Of a stretch of DNA of 64,000 bases, positions 16,976 through 25,269 are shown piece after piece. Under the pieces are notes generated by a model. The model ran no database searches. It was not told where the DNA came from and saw only the letters and a list, made by a program, of their open reading frames with translations. Source of the stretch: an uncultured Acidimicrobiaceae bacterium (GTDB taxonomy: Bacteria > Actinomycetota > Acidimicrobiia > Acidimicrobiales > Ilumatobacteraceae). The stretch's first letter is position 1. Every line of letters begins with the position of its first letter. The translations under genes and the position numbers were made by a program. The stretch is taken from assembly GCA_903934195.1 (NCBI GenBank), contig CAIZMV010000034.1, positions 8,780 to 72,779 of the forward strand, read 5' to 3'.

Positions 16976-17596
16976 GTGCCCCAAAGTGCTTTGCCAACAT
17001 TCCCCGGACTTGACCACGTGGTCGTTGCAGGCGGCACCCCTGCTCAGTGGGCCGAGATGTCAACGTCAGATTGGACTCAACGTCTCGATGCTCTGGCTGC
17101 TGGCGTGAAGAGCAGTGGAGCTCACTGGGTGACCTTGTTGCCGCACCATGGGCAAGAGTTATCGACAGAAGAAGCTGTGAAATTCTCAGAAAAGTTGTTG
17201 AGTACCAGCAAAGTTGTGCTTGAAGACGTTGGACACTGTGAACGGTTTGTTTGGCATCGCACTGCGAAACAAAGCATCATCGTTGACCCTTCATCAGACG
17301 GACATCGCAGATTTGCCTCGGTAGTTGAGTCAATGCGTAAACAGGGAGTTGACCCGCAATCTGTAGACGAAGATTTATTGACAGAAGCGCTTCTGGCTCC
17401 TGCAAATCAAGATGCAGATTTGGTTCTGGTGCTTGGTCCGCCAGACCGCATGCCTGAATCAATGGTGTGGGAATTGGCGTATTGCGAAATTGTGTTTATC
17501 GATCTCGATTGGTCGGCTTTCACTGCTAATCATTTGGAACTTGCTATTGACGACTTCAATCGGCGTCACAGGCGTTTTGGCGGGCTCGATTCGTGA
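16976..17596 (+). CDS. UppS-like non-catalytic subunit (NgBR/Nus1-like), carries RxG
   Basis: A degenerate cis-prenyltransferase paralogue of 206 aa. The GTG at 16976 is preceded by GGGAGA (16963-16968). By-eye alignment of HVVVAGGTPAQWA (residues 14-26) with HVACIMDGNGRWA of the catalytic protein places Gly20 at the catalytic Asp and Gln24 at the conserved Arg. The C-terminal part, MVWELAYCEIVFIDLDW through DFNRRHRRFGG, is well conserved and contains R200-F201-G202. This matches the accessory subunit of heteromeric cis-prenyltransferases. It overlaps recO by 4 bp (GTGA). A 78-bp gap separates it from uppS on the other strand. The upstream open frame back to 16748 is antisense to uppS. Confidence 0.8.
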   Translation: MPQSALPTFPGLDHVVVAGGTPAQWAEMSTSDWTQRLDALAAGVKSSGAHWVTLLPHHGQELSTEEAVKFSEKLLSTSKVVLEDVGHCERFVWHRTAKQSIIVDPSSDGHRRFASVVESMRKQGVDPQSVDEDLLTEALLAPANQDADLVLVLGPPDRMPESMVWELAYCEIVFIDLDWSAFTANHLELAIDDFNRRHRRFGGLDS

Positions 17597-18312
17597 CCAC
17601 GTATCGCGACAACGCTGTCGTTTTGGGCTCCTACAAGTTTGGCGAAGCTGATCGTGTTGTTGTTTTGTTGACACAAGAACACGGAAAAATTCGAGCGGTT
17701 GCAAAGGGTGTGCGCAAGACAAAGTCTTCAATCGGGGCCCGATTAGAGCCAATGAGTCATGTTGACGTTTCTCTGCGTTCGGGCAAGGACTTAGACACTG
17801 TCTCTGAAGTACGACTCGTTCACACACACTCGGCTCTGCGCACAGATTTTGATCGGCTTAATCAAGGCCTGTCCATGTTGGAAGCGATCAATAAGTTGAC
17901 ACCTGATCGCGAGCCAGTGCCGCATTTGTACGAAGTGTTGTCTCGGGCTCTGCATGCACTGAACGAGAGGCACTCGCCACTAATGCTCGGTGCTTTTTAT
18001 TGGCGACTTCTCACGATTGAAGGCAACGGGCCACAAATTGACGAGTGTGTTCGATGTGGTGAGGCGGGAAACATCGTGTCCTTTGATGTGCTTGAAGGCG
18101 GCGGTCATTGTTCCGCATGCCGATCTGGGGTGCCCATCTCATCGCAGGCCCTTGAAATTTTGCGGATGGTGCTCGGCGGTCGAATGAATGAAGCGCTTGC
18201 ACTGCCAGAATCAGGAGCAGTGCATGAAGTCAGTCAATTGGCGATGGAAGCAATGGAATCTCACCTTGAACGGCGCTTGCGAAGCCTCGGAGTGTTCGAC
18301 CGCCACTTGTAG
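17593..18312 (+). CDS. recO: DNA repair protein RecO
   Basis: A recombination mediator (239 aa) that loads RecA with RecR. The N-terminal OB-fold begins TTYRDNAVVLGSYKFGEADRVVVLLTQEHGKI, a RecO signature. A four-Cys zinc site is visible as CVRCGEAG and CSAC in the C-terminal half. The GTG start overlaps the preceding stop by 4 bp, so it is translationally coupled to the UppS-like gene. glyS follows after 11 bp. Confidence 0.92.
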   Translation: MTTYRDNAVVLGSYKFGEADRVVVLLTQEHGKIRAVAKGVRKTKSSIGARLEPMSHVDVSLRSGKDLDTVSEVRLVHTHSALRTDFDRLNQGLSMLEAINKLTPDREPVPHLYEVLSRALHALNERHSPLMLGAFYWRLLTIEGNGPQIDECVRCGEAGNIVSFDVLEGGGHCSACRSGVPISSQALEILRMVLGGRMNEALALPESGAVHEVSQLAMEAMESHLERRLRSLGVFDRHL

Positions 18313-18323
18313 GCTGAGAGGCT

Positions 18324-19631
18324 ATGCCAGCAAAAGATCTCGATCAGATTGTCAATCTGTGTAAGCGCCGCGGATTCGTATTTCCCAGTGCCGAAATTTA
18401 CGGAGGTTTCCGCTCGTCGTATGACTACGGCCCGCTCGGTTCATTGATGTTGCGCAATGTGAAGGAAGCGTGGGTTCGCACAATGGTGCAACAACGTGAC
18501 GACACTGTTCTTATTGACGCAGCCATTCTTGGGCCACCACAAGTTTTTGAAGCTTCTGGTCACCTTGAGAACTTTTCCGACCCCCTCGTCGACTGCACGG
18601 TCTGTAAGCGCCGCTTTCGCGAAGACCATATTGAGACCCGCGATTGTCCTCAGGGAATGAAGGGGTGCACGTTTACTGAATCGCGTGCATTCAACTTGAT
18701 GTTCAAAACTACTGCCGGTCCTGTTGAAGGATCTGGTGCTGATGTGTACTTGCGCCCCGAGACTGCACAGGGAATGTTCTTGAACTTCTCCAATGTTTTG
18801 CAGACAAGTCGCAAGCGCCCGCCGTTTGGTATTGCTCAAGTCGGAAAAAGTTTCCGCAATGAGATCACTCCAGGAAACTTCATTTTTCGTACTCGCGAGT
18901 TCGAGCAAATGGAAATGGAATTCTTTGTTCCGCCAGCCGACGGTCCGAAGTGGTACGAATACTGGTGCAAGGCTCGTCTTGACTGGTACATCGAACTAGG
19001 TATTCCTGCAGAGATGTTGCGCATTCGCGCACATGATGCTGATGAACTGTCGCACTATTCTGCAGGCACCAGCGATGTTGAATTCTTGTTCCCTTGGGGA
19101 TGGGGAGAGCTTGAAGGTATTGCTCAACGCACTGACTTCGACCTCACTCAACACGCGAATGCTTCAGGCCAGAAACTCGATTTCTTCGACCAAGCTACGA
19201 ATGAGCGCTACATCCCATATGTTGTAGAACCAGCTGCTGGCGCTAACCGCACTATGGCTGCTTTCTTGCTAGCCGCTTATGACGAAGACGTGGTGAACGA
19301 CGAACCTCGTACAGTGCTTCGCTTGCACCCTCGTCTGGCGCCATACAAGGTGGCCATCTTGCCGCTATCAAAGAAGGACACTTTGACTCCGCTAGCCCGA
19401 GAGATCTACGGAACCTTGTCTCAGCGTTACATGTGTGATTACGACGAGACTCAAGCAATTGGACGCCGCTATCGCCGGCAGGACGAAATCGGAACACCTT
19501 TATGTGTAACGGTGGACTTCGATTCTCTGGAAGACAATGCTGTCACCATTCGCCACCGTGACTCAACGGAACAGGTTCGCGTGCCTATCTCGAGTCTTCT
19601 CTCTGAAGTCACTTCAATTCTCGGCTTTTAA
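18324..19631 (+). CDS. glyS: Glycine-tRNA ligase (alpha2 type)
   Basis: A class II aminoacyl-tRNA synthetase (435 aa) of the single-chain dimeric type used by actinobacteria. Motifs: GFVFPSAEIYGGFRSSYDYGPLG at the N-terminus, the CTVCKRRFREDH zinc-type insertion, YLRPETAQGMF and motif 2 FRNEITPGNFIFRTREFEQME. The C-terminal anticodon-binding domain starts near LAPYKVAILPL. era, recO and glyS stand in this order in many actinobacterial genomes. Confidence 0.95.
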   Translation: MPAKDLDQIVNLCKRRGFVFPSAEIYGGFRSSYDYGPLGSLMLRNVKEAWVRTMVQQRDDTVLIDAAILGPPQVFEASGHLENFSDPLVDCTVCKRRFREDHIETRDCPQGMKGCTFTESRAFNLMFKTTAGPVEGSGADVYLRPETAQGMFLNFSNVLQTSRKRPPFGIAQVGKSFRNEITPGNFIFRTREFEQMEMEFFVPPADGPKWYEYWCKARLDWYIELGIPAEMLRIRAHDADELSHYSAGTSDVEFLFPWGWGELEGIAQRTDFDLTQHANASGQKLDFFDQATNERYIPYVVEPAAGANRTMAAFLLAAYDEDVVNDEPRTVLRLHPRLAPYKVAILPLSKKDTLTPLAREIYGTLSQRYMCDYDETQAIGRRYRRQDEIGTPLCVTVDFDSLEDNAVTIRHRDSTEQVRVPISSLLSEVTSILGF

Positions 19632-19696
19632 GCCTGGGATGCTGGCGTGTAATATCGTCACATCAGATTGGCTAATGCCAGAAAGAATGGTTCATC

Positions 19697-20002
19697 ATGA
19701 GCACAGTTGCATTGTTGGCAAAACTTCCCGCCGCTGAAGGTAAAGGTGCTGAACTCGCTGAAGCATTCAAGGCAGCGTTTGAGCACGTAAACAAAGAAGC
19801 CGGAACTCGTATGTACGTGCTTCATGCAGATGCAACAAACGCGGACATTTTGTGGATCTATGAGATCTACGAAAACCAGGATGCAATGAATGCGCACATG
19901 ACTGCTGATTGGTTTGGTCCTTTCAGCCAGACTCTTGCACCATTCATGGGTGGACGCCCAGAGATGTTCTTCCTTACGCCACTTGGCGGCAAGGGCCTCT
20001 AA
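19697..20002 (+). CDS. ABM-domain (antibiotic biosynthesis monooxygenase-like) protein
   Basis: A 101-aa ferredoxin-like alpha/beta barrel protein resembling YgiN/ABM quinol monooxygenases (ALLAKLPAAEGKG..., YVLHADATNADILWIYEIYENQDAMNAHM...). Such proteins are cofactor-free dimers that act on quinols, or have unknown substrates. Given menaquinone synthesis nearby, a quinone link is possible but unproven. It sits alone between glyS and trpC with 65 bp upstream and 27 bp downstream. Confidence 0.8.
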   Translation: MSTVALLAKLPAAEGKGAELAEAFKAAFEHVNKEAGTRMYVLHADATNADILWIYEIYENQDAMNAHMTADWFGPFSQTLAPFMGGRPEMFFLTPLGGKGL

Positions 20003-20029
20003 CCCGTCTCGTACGAGTGCCCATACAAC

Positions 20030-20821
20030 ATGACGCGCACGTACTTAGATGACATCGTTGCTTGGCATCGCACACGTTCTCAGAACGACTCACGGTCGTT
20101 CGATGATTTGCTGAACCAGGCCAAGAGTTGCGTACCCACTCGCGGATTCGCCTCAAGTATTCGTGAAACACCGCATTTGGCAGTGATTGCTGAAATCAAG
20201 CGTCGGTCGCCCTCGAAGGGTGACTTGAATGCAGGCCTAGATCCTTCTGCGTTGGCGCTGCAGTACCAACGCGGTGGAGCGTCTTGTTTATCCGTGTTAA
20301 CGGACAGCAATCATTTCGGTGGGTCGGTGGCAGATCTTCAGCGGGCACGAAACGCTTGCACGGTTCCTGTGATTCGTAAAGATTTCACTGTTGATGCTCG
20401 CGATGTCTGCGATGCTCGAATTATGGGTGCTGATTGTGTGCTTCTGATTGCAGCTGTTCTGTCACCGAGTGAGTTATCGACTTTTCTAGAAGTGGCTCGC
20501 GAAGTAGATATTGATGCACTGGTTGAAGTGCATGATGAGGCTGAACTTGACGTTGCTATGCGTGCAGGAGCAACGTTGGTGGGCGTGAATCAGCGAGATC
20601 TAGTTACTTTTGCGGTTGACCAGGCACGGGCCGTACGAATGGCCCCACTAATTCCAAACAATGTGGTGAAGGTTGCCGAATCTGGTGTGCGTGGCCGCGC
20701 TGACGCTATTGCTCTGCGGGCTGCTGGCTACGACGCAATTCTGGTGGGGGAGCATCTGGTGACTTCACCGAACCCAGAAACAGCTCTTACTGAATTGTGC
20801 GTTGATAATGAGGCTCAGTAG
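20030..20821 (+). CDS. trpC: Indole-3-glycerol phosphate synthase
   Basis: A TIM-barrel enzyme (263 aa) that cyclises CdRP to indole-glycerol phosphate in tryptophan synthesis. The signature IAEIKRRSPSKGDL has the catalytic Lys; IRKDFTVD, ALVEVHDEAEL, VGVNQRDL and VAESGVRGRADA are also TrpC hallmarks. It is first in a trpC-F-B-A set. trpE, trpG and trpD are not in the window. Confidence 0.96.
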   Translation: MTRTYLDDIVAWHRTRSQNDSRSFDDLLNQAKSCVPTRGFASSIRETPHLAVIAEIKRRSPSKGDLNAGLDPSALALQYQRGGASCLSVLTDSNHFGGSVADLQRARNACTVPVIRKDFTVDARDVCDARIMGADCVLLIAAVLSPSELSTFLEVAREVDIDALVEVHDEAELDVAMRAGATLVGVNQRDLVTFAVDQARAVRMAPLIPNNVVKVAESGVRGRADAIALRAAGYDAILVGEHLVTSPNPETALTELCVDNEAQ

Positions 20822-20849
20822 GCCCTCGTAGCACGACTACCGTTATGTC

Positions 20850-21503
20850 ATGTTCGTAAAGATATGTGGCATCACGAATGAGGACGATGCTCTTCTTGCT
20901 GTGGCATTAGGTGCTGACGCGATTGGTTTTGTGTTCGCGCCATCTGTTCGTCAAGTTGCGGTTCAGAAGGTCTACGACATCACTCGACGAATACCGCCAG
21001 AAATTCTGACAGTTGGGGTGTTTCGAGATGAGCATCCGAAAAGAGTCATCGAATTGGTGCAGTCAAGTGGTGTTAAGGCAGCGCAGCTTCATGGACATGA
21101 GAGCCCTGCAGACGTCGCCGCAGTTTCACAGCATGTGCGCACAGTTATCAAGGCTGTTTCTGCTGGCACGGTTGATGCAACCCGCGCCAAAGATTTCGAA
21201 ACAAAAATGATTTTGGTTGATGCGCCGGAACCTGGATCTGGTGCCGTGTTCGACTGGAAGATGGCAGCTGAATTGCCAGAAGGTCTGCAGTTAATTCTGG
21301 CCGGGGGATTGTCGCCTGAGAATGTGGCCAGTGGAATTTCAATTGTTCGCCCGTGGGGAGTCGATGTCAGTAGTGGCGTTGAATCTGTACCCGGCCGCAA
21401 GGACCCCATACTCCTGAAGCGTTTTATAGAGAATGCACGAGCTGCGGCTCCGAAGGAATATGACGGTGGTGGTTTTGTGCCATACGACTGGCGTGACGAA
21501 TGA
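20850..21503 (+). CDS. trpF: Phosphoribosylanthranilate isomerase
   Basis: A TIM-barrel isomerase (217 aa). It begins MFVKICGITNEDDA with the catalytic Cys in KICG, and continues with GFVFAPSVRQV, QLHGHE, LVDAPEPGSG and LAGGLSPENVA. It converts phosphoribosylanthranilate to CdRP, the substrate of TrpC just upstream. The C-terminal tail after ENARAA is slightly extended. A 54-bp gap with a perfect palindrome separates it from trpB. Confidence 0.95.
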   Translation: MFVKICGITNEDDALLAVALGADAIGFVFAPSVRQVAVQKVYDITRRIPPEILTVGVFRDEHPKRVIELVQSSGVKAAQLHGHESPADVAAVSQHVRTVIKAVSAGTVDATRAKDFETKMILVDAPEPGSGAVFDWKMAAELPEGLQLILAGGLSPENVASGISIVRPWGVDVSSGVESVPGRKDPILLKRFIENARAAAPKEYDGGGFVPYDWRDE

Positions 21504-21509
21504 CATGTC

Positions 21510-21523
21510 TCACCAATTGGTGA
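21510..21523. promoter_or_regulatory. 14-bp perfect palindrome between trpF and trpB
   Basis: TCACCAATTGGTGA reads the same on both strands and lies 7 bp after the trpF stop and 34 bp before the trpB ATG. There is no following U-run, so it is not a typical terminator. It has the form of a repressor operator, or could be a short RNA hairpin between cistrons. Confidence 0.5.
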
Positions 21524-21557
21524 TGTAATTCCGACTAATTCGTGGTGGAATAAGTAG

Positions 21558-22724
21558 ATGTCGATTTTGCAAACCCCCGGTTCAGACGGACGCTTTGGTG
21601 ATTTCGGGGGCCGTTTTGTTCCCGAGACCTTGGTGCCAGCGTGTCAAGAATTGGAAGCAGCGTTTGCAGACGCTTGGAATGATCCGTTGTTTCGTACAGA
21701 TCTTGACCAGTTGTTGCGTGAGTACGCGGGTCGTCCGAGCATGATCACTGAGTGTCATAACCTCAGCGAGCAATTGGGCATTCGTCTCTTCTTAAAGCGT
21801 GAGGATCTCAATCACACGGGCTCACACAAGATCAATAATGTTCTTGGCCAAGTGTTGTTGGCCAAGCGCATGGGCAAGAAAAGAATTGTTGCCGAAACTG
21901 GTGCAGGGCAACATGGTGTTGCATCGGCAACCGCTGCAGCGTTGCTTGGACTCGAGTGCAAGGTGTACATGGGTGAAGTGGACGTTGCTCGCCAAGAACT
22001 CAACGTGTTTCGTATGCGCTTGTTGGGCTCAGAAGTTGAGGCAGTGACATCTGGTAGCAGAACTTTGAAGGACGCGGTCAACGAAGCAATGCGTGACTGG
22101 GTGGCGTCTGTAGAGACCACTCATTACTGCCTCGGATCTGTCATGGGTCCTCATCCGTACCCGTTCATGGTTCGTCAGTTTCATCGTGTGATCGGTGACG
22201 AAGCGTTCGTTCAAATGAATGATGCGATCGGCACTAACCCTGATTTTGTAGTTGCATGTGTCGGCGGTGGTTCTAACGCGATGGGAATCTTCTCTGGCTT
22301 CGTTGACACTCCCGCTCGATTGATTGGTGTTGAACCAGCTGGTGGCGCCGCGGTGTCACGCGGTCAACCTGGCGTTGTTCACGGAATGAAGAGCTATCTG
22401 ATGCAGGACGAATATGGTCAGGTAGCAGAGGCTCACAGCATCTCGGCTGGACTTGATTACCCCGGTGTCGGACCTGAACATTCGTACCTAGCATCCATTG
22501 GCCGAGCAGAGTATCCAACCGTTACAGATGACGAAGTAATCGCAGGATTTCAACTGATGTCTCGTGCAGAAGGAATTATCCCGGCACTGGAATGCGCCCA
22601 TGCAATGGCATGGATAAGTCGCGAAGCAAAGAACATGCAGGGTAAAACAGTTCTGATGAACCTTTCTGGTCGTGGAGACAAAGACGTGGGTCAAATGATG
22701 TCCATCCTGAAAGAGTTGATGTGA
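21558..22724 (+). CDS. trpB: Tryptophan synthase beta chain
   Basis: A PLP enzyme (388 aa) that condenses indole with serine. It has [13 protein letters not shown] at the N-terminus, the PLP-Lys motif [21 protein letters not shown], and the phosphate-binding [10 protein letters not shown]. This is the TrpB1 type that partners with TrpA. The stop overlaps the trpA GTG by 4 bp. Confidence 0.97.
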   Translation: MSILQTPGSDGRFGDFGGRFVPETLVPACQELEAAFADAWNDPLFRTDLDQLLREYAGRPSMITECHNLSEQLGIRLFLKREDLNHTGSHKINNVLGQVLLAKRMGKKRIVAETGAGQHGVASATAAALLGLECKVYMGEVDVARQELNVFRMRLLGSEVEAVTSGSRTLKDAVNEAMRDWVASVETTHYCLGSVMGPHPYPFMVRQFHRVIGDEAFVQMNDAIGTNPDFVVACVGGGSNAMGIFSGFVDTPARLIGVEPAGGAAVSRGQPGVVHGMKSYLMQDEYGQVAEAHSISAGLDYPGVGPEHSYLASIGRAEYPTVTDDEVIAGFQLMSRAEGIIPALECAHAMAWISREAKNMQGKTVLMNLSGRGDKDVGQMMSILKELM

Positions 22725-23500
22725 CCGGTCGTCTCGAATCTGCTCTACGGGCGCGTATTGATAGTGGCGGGAAATGTTTAGTTCCATACATCACGGGTGG
22801 ATATCCGGGTTGGGTTGATTCTGTACGCGCGTGTGCGGCCAATGGCGCAGATGCGATCGAGATAGGAATCCCGTTTTCTGATCCGGTGATGGACGGCCCT
22901 GTGATTCAACAGGCCTCACAACTTGCTTTGGAAGCGGGAGCTACCCCCGTATCGATTTTTCAAGAGATACGCAATCTGGACGTAGGAATTCCAATAGCGG
23001 TGATGTGTTACTACAACACTGTGTTTCATGCTGGACATGAACGCTTTGCCAGTGACTTGATCGCTGCAGGTGTGTCAGCGGCAATTGTTCCCGACCTCCC
23101 ATTGGAAGAAGCAGGGGATTGGTGCGCAGCCGCAGACGCAGCTGGTGTCGAAACTGTGATGCTTGCTGCGCCAACTGCGCCCGATGAGCGGCTTCCTCGC
23201 GTAGCGGAGCGTGCTAGAGGATTCGTTTACTCAGTTGGATTGCTAGGAGTGACTGGCGAACGTGCTGAGTTAGCGCTGACCGCAACTGTGCTCGCTGCCA
23301 GGGTGAAGAAGATTACGAACAAGCCTGTACTAATCGGTGTCGGCGTCTCAAATGCGGCGCAAGCAGTTGAGGCAAGTCGTGTTGCTGACGGCGTCATCAT
23401 GGGAGCCTCGGTTGTTCATCGCATGATCGATGGCGGTTCAGAGGCGGTCGGACTATTCATTGCAGAAGTCCGCAATGCACTTGATGGTGCAACTTGGTGA
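22721..23500 (+). CDS. trpA: Tryptophan synthase alpha chain
   Basis: A TIM-barrel subunit (259 aa) that releases indole from indole-glycerol phosphate and channels it to TrpB. Catalytic Glu is in [17 protein letters not shown], the second acid in VPDLPLEEA, and GVTGERA and [10 protein letters not shown] form the phosphate site. The GTG start overlaps trpB (GTGA). Its own stop overlaps the next GTG at 23497 in the same way. Confidence 0.96.
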   Translation: MTGRLESALRARIDSGGKCLVPYITGGYPGWVDSVRACAANGADAIEIGIPFSDPVMDGPVIQQASQLALEAGATPVSIFQEIRNLDVGIPIAVMCYYNTVFHAGHERFASDLIAAGVSAAIVPDLPLEEAGDWCAAADAAGVETVMLAAPTAPDERLPRVAERARGFVYSVGLLGVTGERAELALTATVLAARVKKITNKPVLIGVGVSNAAQAVEASRVADGVIMGASVVHRMIDGGSEAVGLFIAEVRNALDGATW

Positions 23501-23817
23501 ACATCTTCGGCGAAGGCGTGTGCGAGCTGTGTCAGGCCGCAAAGATGTCCGAGTGGTTCTACGAAGATGACGAATGCTGGATAGCTGAGTGCGAGAGTTG
23601 TTCTGTGCCGATGGTTGTGTGGCGTGAACACAACGCTTGTCCTAGTGAAGAAGTGAAAGCCCGCCTGCACGAGAGGTTGTCTGAGATTGTGTCTGAATTC
23701 TTCACTTTCGAGATGCGAATTGACGACGACATGCGCACCATTCCAGATCATTATCATGCCCATGCGCGCCCAAAGAAGGGTTTCTTTGGACATGGAATGC
23801 GCAAAGCAGCGCAGTGA
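23497..23817 (+). CDS. Small Cys/His-rich protein with HIT-like motif
   Basis: A 106-aa protein not clearly assigned to a named family. The GTG at 23497 overlaps the trpA stop (GTGA). It carries CELC at about 9-12, CESC at about 33-36, a further Cys-Pro after WREHNA, and a C-terminal DHYHAHARP with an alternating His-x-His-x-His. The order VPMVVWREH ... HYHAHA resembles the histidine-triad (HIT) fold, in which an N-terminal Cys pair can bind zinc. A nucleotide-hydrolase or binding role is therefore possible but unproven. Coupling to trpA and position before bcp suggest constitutive co-expression, not pathway membership. Confidence 0.6.
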   Translation: MNIFGEGVCELCQAAKMSEWFYEDDECWIAECESCSVPMVVWREHNACPSEEVKARLHERLSEIVSEFFTFEMRIDDDMRTIPDHYHAHARPKKGFFGHGMRKAAQ

Positions 23818-23835
23818 AGGAACTACCGTTGCAGC

Positions 23836-24285
23836 ATGTTGACTGACGGATCCAAAGCACCAAAGATTGAACTGCTCGATCAGAACGGCAAGAAGTTTTC
23901 TCTTGCTGCCTTAGGCAAGAAGAAGGTTCTTGTTTATTTCTACCCAAAGGCTGACACCCCAGGTTGCACCACACAGTCGTGCGGACTGCGTGACATAAAA
24001 GATGACATTGGTAGGACCGTGATTGTTGGAATTAGTCCTGACAAGCCTGAGAAACAGAAGAAGTTCGACGACAAGTATGAACTGGGTTTTACTCTGCTGG
24101 CTGACACCGAACACTCCGTCGCAGAAGCCTTTGACGTGTGGAAGGAAAAATCCATGTACGGAAAGAAGTACATGGGAATAGTGCGATCTGCTTTTCTCAT
24201 TCAGGACGGTGTGGTTCTCAATGCGTGGTACAAGATTTCGCCTGCCGACACCCCAGCTAATCTGTTGAAAGCTCTGAAGAAGTGA
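23836..24285 (+). CDS. bcp: Thioredoxin-dependent thiol peroxidase (Bcp/PrxQ)
   Basis: A peroxiredoxin of 149 aa. The peroxidatic motif DTPGCTTQSCGLRD has Cys44 and a second Cys49 five residues later, the atypical 2-Cys arrangement of PrxQ/Bcp. It reduces hydrogen and organic peroxides in the cytosol with thioredoxin. The C-terminal RSAFLIQDGVV is also typical. The stop overlaps the fabZ start by 4 bp. Confidence 0.94.
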   Translation: MLTDGSKAPKIELLDQNGKKFSLAALGKKKVLVYFYPKADTPGCTTQSCGLRDIKDDIGRTVIVGISPDKPEKQKKFDDKYELGFTLLADTEHSVAEAFDVWKEKSMYGKKYMGIVRSAFLIQDGVVLNAWYKISPADTPANLLKALKK

Positions 24286-24710
24286 CGTCGTTTCCGCTTC
24301 CAATTGATGTGTTGCCGCATCGTCCTCCGTTTTTGTTCATTGACCGGGTTACGTCTCTAGAAGTTGGCGTTACTGCTGTCGGTCATTGGAAGCTGACAGG
24401 CGATGAGTGGTTCTTCCCAGGACATTTCCCAGGTCGTCCTACGTTGCCTGGTGTGTTGATGTGTGAGGCCATTGCTCAGTTGGGTGCGTATGCGTTGTTG
24501 ACGGATCCGGTTCATCAATCAAAGCTTCCGTTATTTGGTGGACTTGACGGAGCGCGTTTTCGTCGCCAGGTTGGTCCAGGAGATGAATTGGAACTGCAAG
24601 CGACTCTTGGACACATCAGTGTACGAGGTGGCAAGGGTTCAGGCAGGGCTCTGCTGAACGGAAAGGTCGCGTGCGAATGCGACCTGATGTTTGTTCTCGT
24701 CGATAGATAA
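24282..24710 (+). CDS. fabZ: 3-hydroxyacyl-ACP dehydratase
   Basis: A hot-dog-fold FabZ (142 aa, GTG start). It has LPHRPPFLFIDRV at the N-terminus and the active-site block HFPGRPTLPGVLMCEAIAQ with catalytic His and Glu. It dehydrates 3-hydroxyacyl-ACP in fatty-acid elongation, completing the cycle encoded on the opposite strand at 25270-29646. It is transcribed with bcp, not with the other fab genes. Confidence 0.92.
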   Translation: MTSFPLPIDVLPHRPPFLFIDRVTSLEVGVTAVGHWKLTGDEWFFPGHFPGRPTLPGVLMCEAIAQLGAYALLTDPVHQSKLPLFGGLDGARFRRQVGPGDELELQATLGHISVRGGKGSGRALLNGKVACECDLMFVLVDR

Positions 24711-24714
24711 CAAC

Positions 24715-25269
24715 ATGAGGCGTATGTCGGTTGCTCCTATTGCGCAGCACGTAGGTGAGTACATCGTTCGTAAGTACGAGCGCTCGGATGCTGAAGCCTT
24801 AGTGATTGCTGTTACCGAAAGTTGTGAACACTTACGACCATGGATGCCATGGATCAAGTTTGAACCGCAGTCTGTTGTTCAGCGAGAAGAGTTGATCAAG
24901 ACATGGAAAAACGCATGGGAAGATCGCACAGATTTCGTTATGGGGATATTTCTTGGTGATCGAGTAGTAGGCGGAACGGGACTTCATCTGCGCGGGTCTG
25001 CCAATGAGGTAGAAATCGGTTATTGGGTTCATGAGAATTACATCGGTCAAGGAATTGCATCACGGGTGGCGCAAGCGTTGACAACTGAAGCGTTCAGACT
25101 GTGGCGAGAGATTGACACCGTTGTGATAGTTCACGATGAAGCGAACACTGCTTCCGGGAAAGTGCCGGCTCGGTTGGGATTCGAACATGTCTTTACAGGG
25201 CAAAGAGAGCCGGAAGCGCCAGGCGAAAGCGGCGTGATGTATCGCTGGGAAAAGAAACGAGCGAACTAG
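24715..25269 (+). CDS. GNAT-family N-acetyltransferase (RimJ/RimL-like)
   Basis: A 184-aa acetyltransferase from ATG 24715. Features are YERSDAEAL, HLRPWMPW, the RimL-type GYWVHENYIGQGIASRVAQAL acetyl-CoA binding motif and GFEHVFTG near the end. The group acetylates N-terminal or amino groups of proteins or small molecules; the substrate is unknown. The stop codon directly abuts the stop of convergent fabF (CTAGTTA), with no room for a terminator. Confidence 0.88.
   Translation: MRRMSVAPIAQHVGEYIVRKYERSDAEALVIAVTESCEHLRPWMPWIKFEPQSVVQREELIKTWKNAWEDRTDFVMGIFLGDRVVGGTGLHLRGSANEVEIGYWVHENYIGQGIASRVAQALTTEAFRLWREIDTVVIVHDEANTASGKVPARLGFEHVFTGQREPEAPGESGVMYRWEKKRAN

Noticed and set aside
19960..20030. 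Trp leader peptide or T-box attenuator before trpC
   Set aside because: The 27-bp gap after the ABM gene is too short and contains no Trp-codon leader or terminator-antiterminator hairpins.
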